NCBI GenBank assembly: GCA_027482225.1
Contig: JAIXWD010000007.1
Coordinates: 310,001-374,000 of the forward strand
Length of the DNA stretch: 64,000 nt
From: Bacteroidota bacterium
GTDB lineage: Bacteria > Bacteroidota > Bacteroidia > UKL13-3
Direction: 5' to 3'
In this document: positions 55,020-63,756 of the stretch, piece by piece
Numbering within the stretch: the stretch's first letter is position 1
Layout: each line of letters opens with the position of its first letter
Program-made: the position numbers and the translations under genes
The notes under the pieces: generated by a model
Database searches by the model: none
The model's input: only the letters and a program-made list of their open reading frames with translations
What the model was told of the DNA's origin: nothing

Positions 55020-56954
55020 CTACATCTGTTGTAGCAGTTGTTTTACCATTACATTGTTAGGATTTAACTTTAACAAACGATGCAACAATTGTTTACTCGC
55101 TGCTTTTTGTCCAGTAATGTTTAACACACCCGCTTTATTTAATAAAGCTTGTTCAAAATCAGGATCAAGCGAAATGGCTTTGTTGTAATAAAAAATTGCT
55201 TTATCAAACTGTTGTTGTTTGGCGTACACAAAACCTAAGTTAGTAAGGGGCTCGGGTTGTTTAGGGTTTAGGTTTAAACTATTTTCTAACGTATTAACGG
55301 CTTTTTCATTTTCATCAACCTGCACATACAAAGCACCTAAAGCATTTATAAAATCTAAATTTGCAGAGGCAAGTTCAACTGCCTTTTTGTACCAACCTTC
55401 GGCCAAGTTAAAATTACTGTTGTTGTAGTATGCCCTGCCAATACGGTAACATAACCATGGTTTGGTTTGATCGTTTGGCTTTAGCGTTGCAGCCTTTTTT
55501 ATAATGCTGGCATAATCTTGTTTTAAATACCACAAATGTATCCAAGCATCGGTTGTGTTAGGTTGATTTTGTGTGATGCTAAAATATTTATTTGCACTAT
55601 CCATCGATGATTTTTCTCCACTAAACTTTTCAAAATAGCCCAAGTAGGCCTTACCACGAGTCTCTATATCACTCTCTGGATTGTTTATGCAATAAATACC
55701 CGCAAACTCTTTGGCTGCGTCTTTTGCTTTTTTTGTGGCTGGAATACGAATCCAATGGTCGGTTACGGTTACATGCGGAATATCGATAGTACCAGATTTT
55801 GGCATGTGGCAACCCACACAATTGTTATTTGCTAATTTTATTTTAGCAGGTGCTTCGGTACAATAGTTTTTTTGTTGTGAACTATGACATGAATTGCAAC
55901 TGGTATTAAAAATTTGCGTACCTGTAACTTTTACACTTACATGCGGATTATGGCAACTGATACACGTTAACTTATTGGTATGCTGATTTCCGCCCACAAA
56001 ACACTTACTCATTTGTAAACGTTGCGCATGCGAGGCCATAATAAATTCCTCATCACGACCTTTATATTTAGGCATGTAAATATCAATGTAATCACCCAAA
56101 CGTTTACCTGGCCTAAAATCAGTAAAGTCTTTATCGTTTTTAAGCACGGCATTACCTTGCAAGTGGCAGCGCTGACAAACATCTATTTGTAAATCCCATG
56201 AGAGTTTTTTGGGGTTTACAATGGTGTAATCTATTTGCGTGGCGGTATCAACAATATTACCTGCCAATTTTTCTTTTACATGCAACTCCCCTGGTCCGTG
56301 GCATCTTTCGCAATCAATACCTTTAGGAATATTTAAAAATTTATTGTTGCTGTTTTGTGCAAAGGTTGGCATGGCATTGTGGCAACTCATACACTCTAAA
56401 CCAATGGCACGGTTAAATCTCACGTTTTGTCCATTTTCAAAACCAGGAGGTAAATCCCATTTGCCTTTTTGCGCATACCATGTTAATGGCATTTGGTAAA
56501 CAAAACCATTTATTTCCATCATGTGGGAGTTGGTATGCTGACCACTTCCTACAATATAATCAACCCGCTCTATACGCTTGTGTATCGTATCTTTTCCGGC
56601 TAATCTAAACTCCATAATGTACATGGTATCGTTTAAAAAGAAAGGATAATAACTTAGGTTATTAAACTTATCGTGAACCAACTGGTGTTTGCCAAATTTA
56701 GCTGCCGATTTTTGCTTAGTAGCCACATTAAACGACTGTCCCATGCCTGTTTCGATAAAGGTTTTGTAGATGTCGTTATGGCAACTACGGCAAGTTTCCA
56801 TGCCTACATATTTAACAGTATCGTTATGGTTTAAGTAGCTATTTTCAGGGGTTGATTTTTTATTGGCATCACCACAAAACAAATTAAAAAAGATAATGAT
56901 GCTCAGGGAAACGAGCATGACAAAAGTGGTGATATGTTTAGGCTTTATGCGCAC
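55020..56954 (-). CDS. Seven-heme c-type cytochrome with C-terminal TPRs
   Basis: 644 residues. N-terminal export helix (TFVMLVSLSIIIFFNLFC) followed by seven CxxCH heme sites: CRSCH (Cys55), CMSCH, CERCH, CQRCH, CISCH, CNSCH and CVGCH, all in the first ~390 residues. The C-terminal half has TPR repeats (AEGWYKKAVELASANLDFINALGALY, AVNTLENSLNLNPKQPEPLTNLGFVYAKQQQFDKAIFYYNKAISL). Resembles cytochrome c554/NrfA-related multiheme proteins with a protein-interaction tail. Located outside the inner membrane. Electron donor and acceptor unknown; no partner oxidoreductase nearby. Confidence 0.85.
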   Translation of the reverse strand: MRIKPKHITTFVMLVSLSIIIFFNLFCGDANKKSTPENSYLNHNDTVKYVGMETCRSCHNDIYKTFIETGMGQSFNVATKQKSAAKFGKHQLVHDKFNNLSYYPFFLNDTMYIMEFRLAGKDTIHKRIERVDYIVGSGQHTNSHMMEINGFVYQMPLTWYAQKGKWDLPPGFENGQNVRFNRAIGLECMSCHNAMPTFAQNSNNKFLNIPKGIDCERCHGPGELHVKEKLAGNIVDTATQIDYTIVNPKKLSWDLQIDVCQRCHLQGNAVLKNDKDFTDFRPGKRLGDYIDIYMPKYKGRDEEFIMASHAQRLQMSKCFVGGNQHTNKLTCISCHNPHVSVKVTGTQIFNTSCNSCHSSQQKNYCTEAPAKIKLANNNCVGCHMPKSGTIDIPHVTVTDHWIRIPATKKAKDAAKEFAGIYCINNPESDIETRGKAYLGYFEKFSGEKSSMDSANKYFSITQNQPNTTDAWIHLWYLKQDYASIIKKAATLKPNDQTKPWLCYRIGRAYYNNSNFNLAEGWYKKAVELASANLDFINALGALYVQVDENEKAVNTLENSLNLNPKQPEPLTNLGFVYAKQQQFDKAIFYYNKAISLDPDFEQALLNKAGVLNITGQKAASKQLLHRLLKLNPNNVMVKQLLQQM

Positions 56955-57040
56955 TTAATAGGTAACAAATATGCACAAAAAAAGATTGATTTTAACGACA
57001 CTGGTTTTGTTAAATTTTGAATCAACTCACCAATCAAAAT

Positions 57041-57057
57041 TTCGAATTTCGAATTTA
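57041..57057. repeat. Two-unit TTTCGAA heptamer
   Basis: GAA at 57044 and 57051 within TTCGAATTTCGAATTT, period 7, matching the repeat at 22835-22877. It sits in the gap between the deacetylase stop and the cytochrome gene start. Confidence 0.45.
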
Positions 57058-57066
57058 ATCTAAGGC

Positions 57067-58008
57067 TTATAACCCCAACGCATCCATTTTATCTTTTTCG
57101 TATTGATCGCCTTCTGCTGGGTAGCGCAAAATTTTATCGAACCTACCCGATTGTTTGGCCATAGACCAAGTTAGGCTTTCCCCAGCAGGTACCGTATTGG
57201 TTATGGTATTGTATATCGGATCTTCAAATGCTTTATGGGCATCAACCACACGCCAACCTTTTGCTTTAAAGTGTGTAATTAAATCATCAAGAAACAAACC
57301 TGCAACTAAATTATGGTGCAACAATAATGAGTGCGCAATGTGTCTTCCGTTTAAAACCAATGAAATTGAATCGTAAAAAATAGCTTTCTCATACAAGTGG
57401 TTGATGTAGTATTTCTTAAATCCTTCTATAGCAGCTTCAGGATTTTCTGTTAAACGTTTGCGTAAACGAGAATCGATGTACCAATCAGATGCATCAACAG
57501 TAACAGCCCCATGCTTATAGCCGTGTTGCTTTAAAAACGAACGAAAACCATTCACTTTCTCGGGTGTGTTGCCTTCCTTTAAATAAGGGAACCTAAATAG
57601 TTTTATAAAGTTGGAATAGTTTTTCAGTACTTCTTCATCTGCAAGTAATTCATTTTGAAATTGCGCTAATGTAACTGCATCATCATTAAAGTTTGGGTGG
57701 TTAAGCGTATGGTTAGCTAAATAATGACCTGCATTATTCCAAGTACTAAGCACATATTTTCCGTTTACTGTTTTTTTATTGTGCCCTGCCACAAACATAA
57801 TGGCTTTAAGTTGGTGCTTATCTAGTGCACGCAGAATTCGCCCATGCCAATCTGCAAGCTTATATCCAGCAAGGTCGCTGGTTTTACCATCATCAAAAGT
57901 AAAACTGATCATTGGCTTGTCTTCATTAACTTTTTGCTCCTCCATCAATATGGTATTTTGAGCACTAATAGAAATCAAACAAGCCGCTAAAATTAAAATA
58001 GATTTCAT
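57067..58008 (-). CDS. Polysaccharide deacetylase (NodB domain)
   Basis: 313 residues from ATG 58008, which opens the signal peptide MKSILILAACLISISAQ; an upstream ATG at 58059 would give an implausible leader. NodB motifs: SFTFDDGKTSD (metal Asp pair), the His pair in NHTLNHPNFND, FRFPYLKEG, VTVDASDWY, and LLLHHNLV (catalytic His). It removes N-acetyl groups from a surface glycan or from peptidoglycan fragments. Secreted or periplasmic. Confidence 0.9.
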   Translation of the reverse strand: MKSILILAACLISISAQNTILMEEQKVNEDKPMISFTFDDGKTSDLAGYKLADWHGRILRALDKHQLKAIMFVAGHNKKTVNGKYVLSTWNNAGHYLANHTLNHPNFNDDAVTLAQFQNELLADEEVLKNYSNFIKLFRFPYLKEGNTPEKVNGFRSFLKQHGYKHGAVTVDASDWYIDSRLRKRLTENPEAAIEGFKKYYINHLYEKAIFYDSISLVLNGRHIAHSLLLHHNLVAGLFLDDLITHFKAKGWRVVDAHKAFEDPIYNTITNTVPAGESLTWSMAKQSGRFDKILRYPAEGDQYEKDKMDALGL

Positions 58009-58125
58009 TATCCAACAAAGAAACATGTTCCAAATCAATTTAAACTTATTTAAATCCACATTTATTGGATAAATTATTTACGAATAAAAGCTGTAATTTA
58101 TCTTGATGGCATCAACTACTCTATA

Positions 58126-59661
58126 TCAATAATCAAGAACAGTATTGATTACTTTAGGTAACACATCACTAATATCTGAGGCAATCAATGTGGCCTGTTT
58201 TTGGTTTTTAATATAATCAGCGCATGCACCATGAAAAAATACAGAAGCAATTGCAGCCTCACTCAAATTATAACCCTGGGCCAACAACGACAGTATAATA
58301 CCAGTTAACACATCGCCACTACCTGCTGTAGCTAACATTGCATTTCCACTACAGTTTACATGCACTTCTCCGTTTGGTAAAGCAATGGTGGTATGCGCCC
58401 CTTTTAAAACCACCACCGATTTATGTTTTTGTGCAAACTGCATTTGTTTAGTAAGTCTGTCTGATGCATTCATACTAACTCCAGCAAGCCTATCAAACTC
58501 TTTGGGATGTGGAGTTAAAATACAGTTTGGTGGGAAATTAAAGCTAGCCCCACTTTGTAAATGGTTAGCAATTATATTTATACCATCAGCATCTATTAAA
58601 ATGGGTTGATTTACTTGCTGCACCCATTTAATAAAAGCACTTTGGGTTAAGGGATGCGTTCCTAAACCAGGACCAACGCCTATTGCTTGGTATAAATTAG
58701 TATCAGGAAAATTTCTTATTTCGTACAACTCATCATCAGTAATAACCATAACCTCTGGCATAGCGGTTTGCATAATGGTATAACCTACCTTAGGCAAAAA
58801 AGCAGTTAACAATCCGCAACCCGCGCGCAATGCAGCTTTTGATGAAAGTACCGCTGCTCCTATTTTACCAAAACTTCCACCAATTAATAACGCATGTCCG
58901 TATGTTCCTTTATGACTAAATTTTAATCGTGGTTTATAAATCAATTTAATATCTGACAATCTGGTGTAATAAAAATTGGTTTGAATAGACGCTAAATAGG
59001 CAGGCATTAACCCAATATAAAGCACTTCAAAATCACCAACATATTGATAGGCATCTGCCAATAAGAAAGTGATTTTAGGAAGCTGAAATGTTAATGTTAA
59101 CCATGCATGAATAATAGCACCTTCATTCATCCAGTTTAAATTATGTATATCAGCAGGGAAACCACTAGGCACATCTATGGCAACAACTTGTGCCTTGCTA
59201 TGGTTAATGTGGCTAATTACAGTAGCCATAAAACCTTCAACGGGTTTGTTTAATCCAATACCCAATAGTGCATCAATAATTAATGCATCATTACTTAACT
59301 CGGGTAAAACATTTTCGCTACTTAATGTAATAGTTGTTATTGATGTTTCTGACTTTAATCGCTCCAAATTTATACTGCACTCGTTTGTAACTTGATTTGA
59401 AGTGGCAACAACAAATACCCTAACTGGAATATTTTGTTGGTGTAATAAGCGAGCAATTACCAGGCCATCACCACCATTATTTCCAGTACCACAAAACACA
59501 TCAACCCTATTCCAAACACCCGAGTTTTTGAGCCACAAATTATGAATATGAGATGCACACAAACTTGCCGCATGTTCCATTAAAAGCAATGAAGAGATGG
59601 GCTTATGGGTAATGGTGTATTGGTCCCATTGTTTGATTTGTGCAGCCGTTAATAGTTTCAT
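58126..59661 (-). CDS. nnr: Bifunctional NAD(P)H-hydrate epimerase / ADP-dependent dehydratase
   Basis: 511 residues. Repairs hydrated NAD(P)H. N-terminal YjeF_N epimerase (FCGTGNNGGDGLVIARLL, IDVPSGFPADI) and C-terminal ribokinase-like dehydratase (ALLIGGSFGKIGAAVLSSKAALRAGCGLLTA, GVGPGLGTH, ILTPHPKEFDRL, NCSGNAMLATAGSGDVLTGIILSLLAQG). Fusion is the normal bacterial form. Monocistronic. Confidence 0.95.
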   Translation of the reverse strand: MKLLTAAQIKQWDQYTITHKPISSLLLMEHAASLCASHIHNLWLKNSGVWNRVDVFCGTGNNGGDGLVIARLLHQQNIPVRVFVVATSNQVTNECSINLERLKSETSITTITLSSENVLPELSNDALIIDALLGIGLNKPVEGFMATVISHINHSKAQVVAIDVPSGFPADIHNLNWMNEGAIIHAWLTLTFQLPKITFLLADAYQYVGDFEVLYIGLMPAYLASIQTNFYYTRLSDIKLIYKPRLKFSHKGTYGHALLIGGSFGKIGAAVLSSKAALRAGCGLLTAFLPKVGYTIMQTAMPEVMVITDDELYEIRNFPDTNLYQAIGVGPGLGTHPLTQSAFIKWVQQVNQPILIDADGINIIANHLQSGASFNFPPNCILTPHPKEFDRLAGVSMNASDRLTKQMQFAQKHKSVVVLKGAHTTIALPNGEVHVNCSGNAMLATAGSGDVLTGIILSLLAQGYNLSEAAIASVFFHGACADYIKNQKQATLIASDISDVLPKVINTVLDY

Positions 59662-59742
59662 ATGGTTATAATTTACATAAGCAATTTAGGAAATATAATT
59701 TAGTGTTGGCATATTGATGTTTTAACTTATACTAAGTTGAAG

Positions 59743-59780
59743 CAAAAAAAACACCCCAAAACACAAGGTGTTCGGGGTGC
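59743..59780 (-). terminator. Terminator of the sigma-factor unit
   Basis: CACCCC(A)AAACAC and GTGTTCGGGGTG pair with one bulge; the minus-strand RNA ends in a run of T (A-run at 59743-59751 on the plus strand). 34 nt after the stop of the small partner gene. Confidence 0.8.
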
Positions 59781-59813
59781 AATTTTTTGTAAACAATAAA
59801 CAATTATTAGCTT

Positions 59814-60050
59814 TTATACATGTTCTAATTCTTTTAATTTAGCAGAGTACTCCATGATAAGTTGAATTGAGGTTGGATTAGCATCCAATTCCGACTCATC
59901 CAAAAAGCTGATGGTTTCAGCGTAATCATTTAACTGTTGTTGTAAATCGTCATTTAAACTTAACTCCTCCAGTAAATTACTTTTGGCAGTTGGTTCAAGT
60001 TCGTTGTACAATAAAGCTATTAAGTGGTTAGTTGTAAATTTTGATGGCAT
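59814..60050 (-). CDS. Small soluble protein downstream of the ECF sigma factor
   Basis: 78 residues, acidic, mostly helical (NHLIALLYNELEPTAKSNLLEELSLNDDLQQQLNDYAETISFLDESELDANPTSIQLIMEY). No membrane helix and no zinc-binding Cys/His set, so it is not a classical anti-sigma factor. It follows the sigma gene by 99 nt and shares its terminator. A regulatory partner of the sigma factor is plausible from position and from the ZAS-like helical N-terminus, but unproven. Confidence 0.6.
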   Translation of the reverse strand: MPSKFTTNHLIALLYNELEPTAKSNLLEELSLNDDLQQQLNDYAETISFLDESELDANPTSIQLIMEYSAKLKELEHV

Positions 60051-60149
60051 AGGCCCGTTTTATTTTAAAGTTCATTTATAAAACGCAGCCTAATACAATT
60101 TTATTGCAAGCCAAACAAAATCAAACATAAAAACCTATTAAACAATACC

Positions 60150-60731
60150 TTATATTTTAACAGCTTGCTGATCCATCATTTTACGCAAGTTGCTTAAAGC
60201 ATAACGCATTCTGCCTAAAGCAGTATTAATACTAACCCCAGTTTTTTCTGCTATATCTTTAAAACTCATATCACCCCAATGACGCATAATCAATACCTCC
60301 CGCTGCTCATCTGGCAAACGTTTTACCAATTCTTTAATGTTTTGTTCGGTTTGGTATTGAATTAACTTATCCTCACGACTTTCTTCGGCAATTTGGATGT
60401 AACTCAAAATATCATTGCCATCGCTATCTGTAATGGTGAGGTTACGTTTTTGTTTACGTATATAATCAATGGTTAGGTTACGGCCAATGCGCACTGCCCA
60501 AGGACCAAACTTACCCTCTTCGTTATAGTTACCTAAACGTAATGTGTGAATAATTTTGATGAATGTTTCCTGGAAAATATCTTCGGCCAATGCCCTATTT
60601 TTTACCAATAAGTAAATGGCGCTAAAAATACTGCGCTGATGACGTTTTAAAAGTTGCTCGAGGCAAGCTTCGTTTCCTTGAATGTAGAGGTGAACCAACT
60701 CTTGGTCACTAATCTGCTGTACGTTTTTCAT
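60150..60731 (-). CDS. ECF (sigma-70 family) RNA polymerase sigma factor
   Basis: 193 residues. Region 2 with the conserved AEDIFQETFIKIIHTLRLGNYNEEGKFGPWAVRIGRNLTIDYIRKQKR, region 4 helix-turn-helix with LPDEQREVLIMRHWGDMSFKDIAEKTGVSINTALGRMRYALSNLRKMM. Directs RNA polymerase to a stress or envelope regulon. Of the RpoE/SigX type common in Bacteroidota. Transcribed with the 78-residue gene downstream. Confidence 0.92.
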   Translation of the reverse strand: MKNVQQISDQELVHLYIQGNEACLEQLLKRHQRSIFSAIYLLVKNRALAEDIFQETFIKIIHTLRLGNYNEEGKFGPWAVRIGRNLTIDYIRKQKRNLTITDSDGNDILSYIQIAEESREDKLIQYQTEQNIKELVKRLPDEQREVLIMRHWGDMSFKDIAEKTGVSINTALGRMRYALSNLRKMMDQQAVKI

Positions 60732-60977
60732 GGCCTAATTGTTTAGGGTTAGAGAATTATTGAAGTACTTAAAAATTAGTGTAGAGTGTTTTCTATAGCT
60801 TATATATTAATTGCTGTGAGTTGGTTTATTTGATAATGTAAATATACAGACGTAAATGAGTAATGCAATATAATTTTTCTTAAAATTTATAAAATGAATG
60901 AATCCCGACAAAAAAATGACAAACTAAAAGTAATAAAAAAACAGACTTAAATCCAACATGAACAAGGCTTTTAGCCA

Positions 60978-61442
60978 TTAGTTAAACAATCCGCTTTCAA
61001 ACCCTTCATCAACCAGTAAACTGGTTTTATCATCGGCAGCTTGTGTTGCTAAAACATCACAACGTTCGTTTTCTTTATGCCCAGCATGACCTTTAACCCA
61101 CATAAAAGTAATTTTATTTTTAGGATACAAACGTAAAAATTGAGTCCACAAATCTGCATTTTTTTTATCCTTGAAATTGGTGCGCTGCCAATTAAACAAC
61201 CAACCTTTGGTTACGGCATCGCACACGTATTTACTATCTGTATGTATGGTAATGTGAATCCCTTCCACTTTCATGGCTTCTAAAGCGCTGATTACCGCCA
61301 ATAACTCCATGCGGTTGTTTGTGGTTTTGCGATACCCAGCCGATAATTCTTTGTAATGTTTGCCTGCAATTAACACCACCCCATAACCACCTGGCCCAGG
61401 GTTACCTCGAGCAGCTCCATCTGTATAAATATTAACCTTCAT
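60978..61442 (-). CDS. rnhA: Ribonuclease HI
   Basis: 154 residues. Degrades RNA in RNA-DNA hybrids. Catalytic carboxylates: Asp in YTDGAARGNPGPGG, Glu in NRMELLAVISAL, Asp in TDSKYVCDAV, and the terminal Asp with the His loop in WVKGHAGHKENERCDVLA. Overlaps the end of the upstream secreted-protein gene by 11 nt, so it is probably translated from the same mRNA. Confidence 0.95.
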   Translation of the reverse strand: MKVNIYTDGAARGNPGPGGYGVVLIAGKHYKELSAGYRKTTNNRMELLAVISALEAMKVEGIHITIHTDSKYVCDAVTKGWLFNWQRTNFKDKKNADLWTQFLRLYPKNKITFMWVKGHAGHKENERCDVLATQAADDKTSLLVDEGFESGLFN

Positions 61443-61923
61443 TTACCGCTTTAAACTCGCCTTTAAACTTAATTTTTTTCTTTACGCCACTTTCATATTT
61501 AATAAATACATCGGCTTCTATCAAGTAATTTCCGTTGGTTAATTTTCTGCCTTTAATATATCCGCCATCAATAATATGATACCCCCTACCTATGCAAAAA
61601 CAACCCAACTGATAAGTGGCTTTGCTCATTGCAATTTTTTTCTTAAATACAAATTTATTCCATGATGAATCTACTTCAAACAAAATACTTTCATACATTT
61701 CATCATCAGAAATAGCAGGGCGCTCAGCGTGTTGCTTGCTGTATTGGAAAACAATTTTATTGCCCGAAACCATTTCAGGATAAATGCTGCCTTCGTTGTT
61801 TTTTATATTGATGCTTTTACTAGAAAAATATTCGTAAGTTATACGTTCGGGGTTGATGCTATCATTTTGTGCAAAAACAAAAGTTACTGATAATAGGCTT
61901 ACGATTAATAATAGATTTTTCAT
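61432..61923 (-). CDS. Secreted protein of unknown function
   Basis: 163 residues with signal peptide MKNLLLIVSLLSVTFVFAQ. Predicted beta-rich (FQYSKQHAERPAISDDEMYESILFEV, FIKYESGVKKKIKFKGEF), one Cys pair (GCFCIGRGY). I do not recognise a family. Its 3' end overlaps rnhA by 11 nt. Periplasmic or surface. Confidence 0.7.
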   Translation of the reverse strand: MKNLLLIVSLLSVTFVFAQNDSINPERITYEYFSSKSINIKNNEGSIYPEMVSGNKIVFQYSKQHAERPAISDDEMYESILFEVDSSWNKFVFKKKIAMSKATYQLGCFCIGRGYHIIDGGYIKGRKLTNGNYLIEADVFIKYESGVKKKIKFKGEFKAVNEG

Positions 61924-62060
61924 GTTGTTTTATTGAGGTTGCAATTTATACCAATTGTATTTGTTTTAGCGATAACTAAAAATAAATTACAAAGGTTGAT
62001 GCAAAATTTAATTGATAATAAGTAACAAACAAAAAGGCTTACTTCAATTTTATTTAGGCA

Positions 62061-63347
62061 TTACAAGGCTTCGGCAACAATAAAAGTGCTGCCACCTATA
62101 AATATCATATCTGCTGGTGTGGCATTGTTTAAAGCTGCTTGCTTTGCCTCCGCTACGTTTACATAAACGTGGCCATTTAAACCAAATCCTTTCGCAATTT
62201 CGGCCAAATCATTTGCTGGCATAGCCCTTGGTATGTTGGCATTGGTAAAATAATACGTAGCCTCTTGGGGCAACATGCTTAGCACTTTGGTAATGTCTTT
62301 ATCGCTTACCATACCAATTACCATGTGCAAGTTGGTGTATGTTTGTTGTTTAATTTGTTCCAACACATAAGCCAAACCATCTACATTATGGCCAGTATCG
62401 GCAACCATTAAAGGCTGTTGTTGTAATATTTGCCAGCGGCCCATTAGGCCAGTATTTTCTTTCACCTTGGCCATTCCGGTTAAAATGGCTTGAATGGGAA
62501 TTTCGAAGCCAATTACTTTTAACTCTAATAGCGCGGTGATGGCTGTTTTGATATTATTGAGTTGGTAATTGCCCGTTAAGTCACATTTTAATTGCCTTAA
62601 AAAAGGCTTGTCGTTGTAGTAAACATCAGCAGCAATGTACTCACTATTTTGGTTGATGTTTTGAAACGAAACGGTTTCTGAAGCTAAAATAATAGGACTT
62701 TCTTTTACCTCAGCAGCATATTCAAATACGGGCCATGTTTCTTGATTAAACTCGCCAATAACCACAGGTGAACCACTTTTAATAATACCCGCTTTTTCGC
62801 CTGCAATTTTGGGCAAGGTATCGCCCAACATATCCATGTGATCCCAACCAATGTTGGTAATTACACTTAACTCGGGTGTTATAATATTGGTTGAGTCTAA
62901 TCGGCCACCTAAGCCTGTTTCTATAACTGCTACATCTACTTTTTCTAATGCGAAATAATGAAAGCATAAAGCAACCGTCCACTCAAAAAATGAAGGTTTA
63001 ATTTCATCAAAATTTGTTTGGTATTGCGCTACAAAATCAACCACAAATTGTTCTGGAATGGGTTCACCATTAATGCGAATACGTTCCCTAAAATCTTTTA
63101 AATGTGGCGAGGTATACAAACCCACTTTAAACCCAGCTTCTTGCAAAACACTGGCCATCATGTGCGAGGTGGAGCCTTTGCCATTTGTACCGGCAATGTG
63201 TATGGATTCAAACTCTTTATGCGGGTTGTTTAGCACCTTACATAAAGCAATGGTGTTGGTTAAATCTTTTTTAAAAGCCGCTGCACCAATTCGGGTAAAC
63301 ATGGGCAACTGGCTATATAAATAACTTAATGTTTGTTCGTAGTTCAC
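62061..63347 (-). CDS. folC: Folylpolyglutamate synthase / dihydrofolate synthase
   Basis: 428 residues. Adds glutamate to folates, and in the bifunctional form to dihydropteroate. Mur-ligase-like P-loop HIAGTNGKGSTSHMMASVLQEAGFKVGLYTSPHLKDFRERIRING, ETGLGGRLDSTNII, VITNIGWDHMDMLGDTLPKIAGEKAGIIK, and the C-terminal ligase domain (RWQILQQQPLMVADTGHNVDG). Standard length and order. Confidence 0.95.
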   Translation of the reverse strand: MNYEQTLSYLYSQLPMFTRIGAAAFKKDLTNTIALCKVLNNPHKEFESIHIAGTNGKGSTSHMMASVLQEAGFKVGLYTSPHLKDFRERIRINGEPIPEQFVVDFVAQYQTNFDEIKPSFFEWTVALCFHYFALEKVDVAVIETGLGGRLDSTNIITPELSVITNIGWDHMDMLGDTLPKIAGEKAGIIKSGSPVVIGEFNQETWPVFEYAAEVKESPIILASETVSFQNINQNSEYIAADVYYNDKPFLRQLKCDLTGNYQLNNIKTAITALLELKVIGFEIPIQAILTGMAKVKENTGLMGRWQILQQQPLMVADTGHNVDGLAYVLEQIKQQTYTNLHMVIGMVSDKDITKVLSMLPQEATYYFTNANIPRAMPANDLAEIAKGFGLNGHVYVNVAEAKQAALNNATPADMIFIGGSTFIVAEAL

Positions 63348-63507
63348 TACCGCAAGTTTAAGCCGAAATTTTGAGAATTAAACTAAAGTTAAACTTTACT
63401 AAATGTTTTAGCATGGCTATTCCCAAAAGTTCTTGAGGTATAACATAAATATACTTGTAATTAACAATACAAAAGGTTTATTTAGTAGCGTAAAACTTAA
63501 AATAACC

Positions 63508-63756
63508 ATGAAACAAAACCCCGAAAACATCCATTCAGACAATATGTTTTACGTTTTTGTTGCGTTTAAAAAAATAGACGAGCGACCAGAATATTTTATC
63601 GTTCCAAGTAAAGAGGTTGCTAAACAAGTAAAAGACGGACATAAAAAATGGCTTGACACACCCGGCAAAAAGGGACAAGCACATAAGGACACACCAATGC
63701 GACAGTTTAGTGACAAAGATGGGAAATATTTAGAACGTTGGGACCTATTAAAATAA
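63508..63756 (+). CDS. C-terminal-like fragment of a nuclease-related protein
   Basis: 82 residues from ATG 63508. MFYVFVAFKKIDERPEYFIVPSKEVAKQVKDGHKKWLDTPGKKG, HKDTPMRQF and KYLERWDLL look like the C-terminal half of a longer family of stand-alone PD-(D/E)XK-type proteins that I recall at about 130-170 residues. Upstream in the same frame there are only ~25 codons with no catalytic motif, so the N-terminal half is absent here. Could be a decayed gene or a real short protein. No promoter element seen. Confidence 0.5.
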   Translation: MKQNPENIHSDNMFYVFVAFKKIDERPEYFIVPSKEVAKQVKDGHKKWLDTPGKKGQAHKDTPMRQFSDKDGKYLERWDLLK

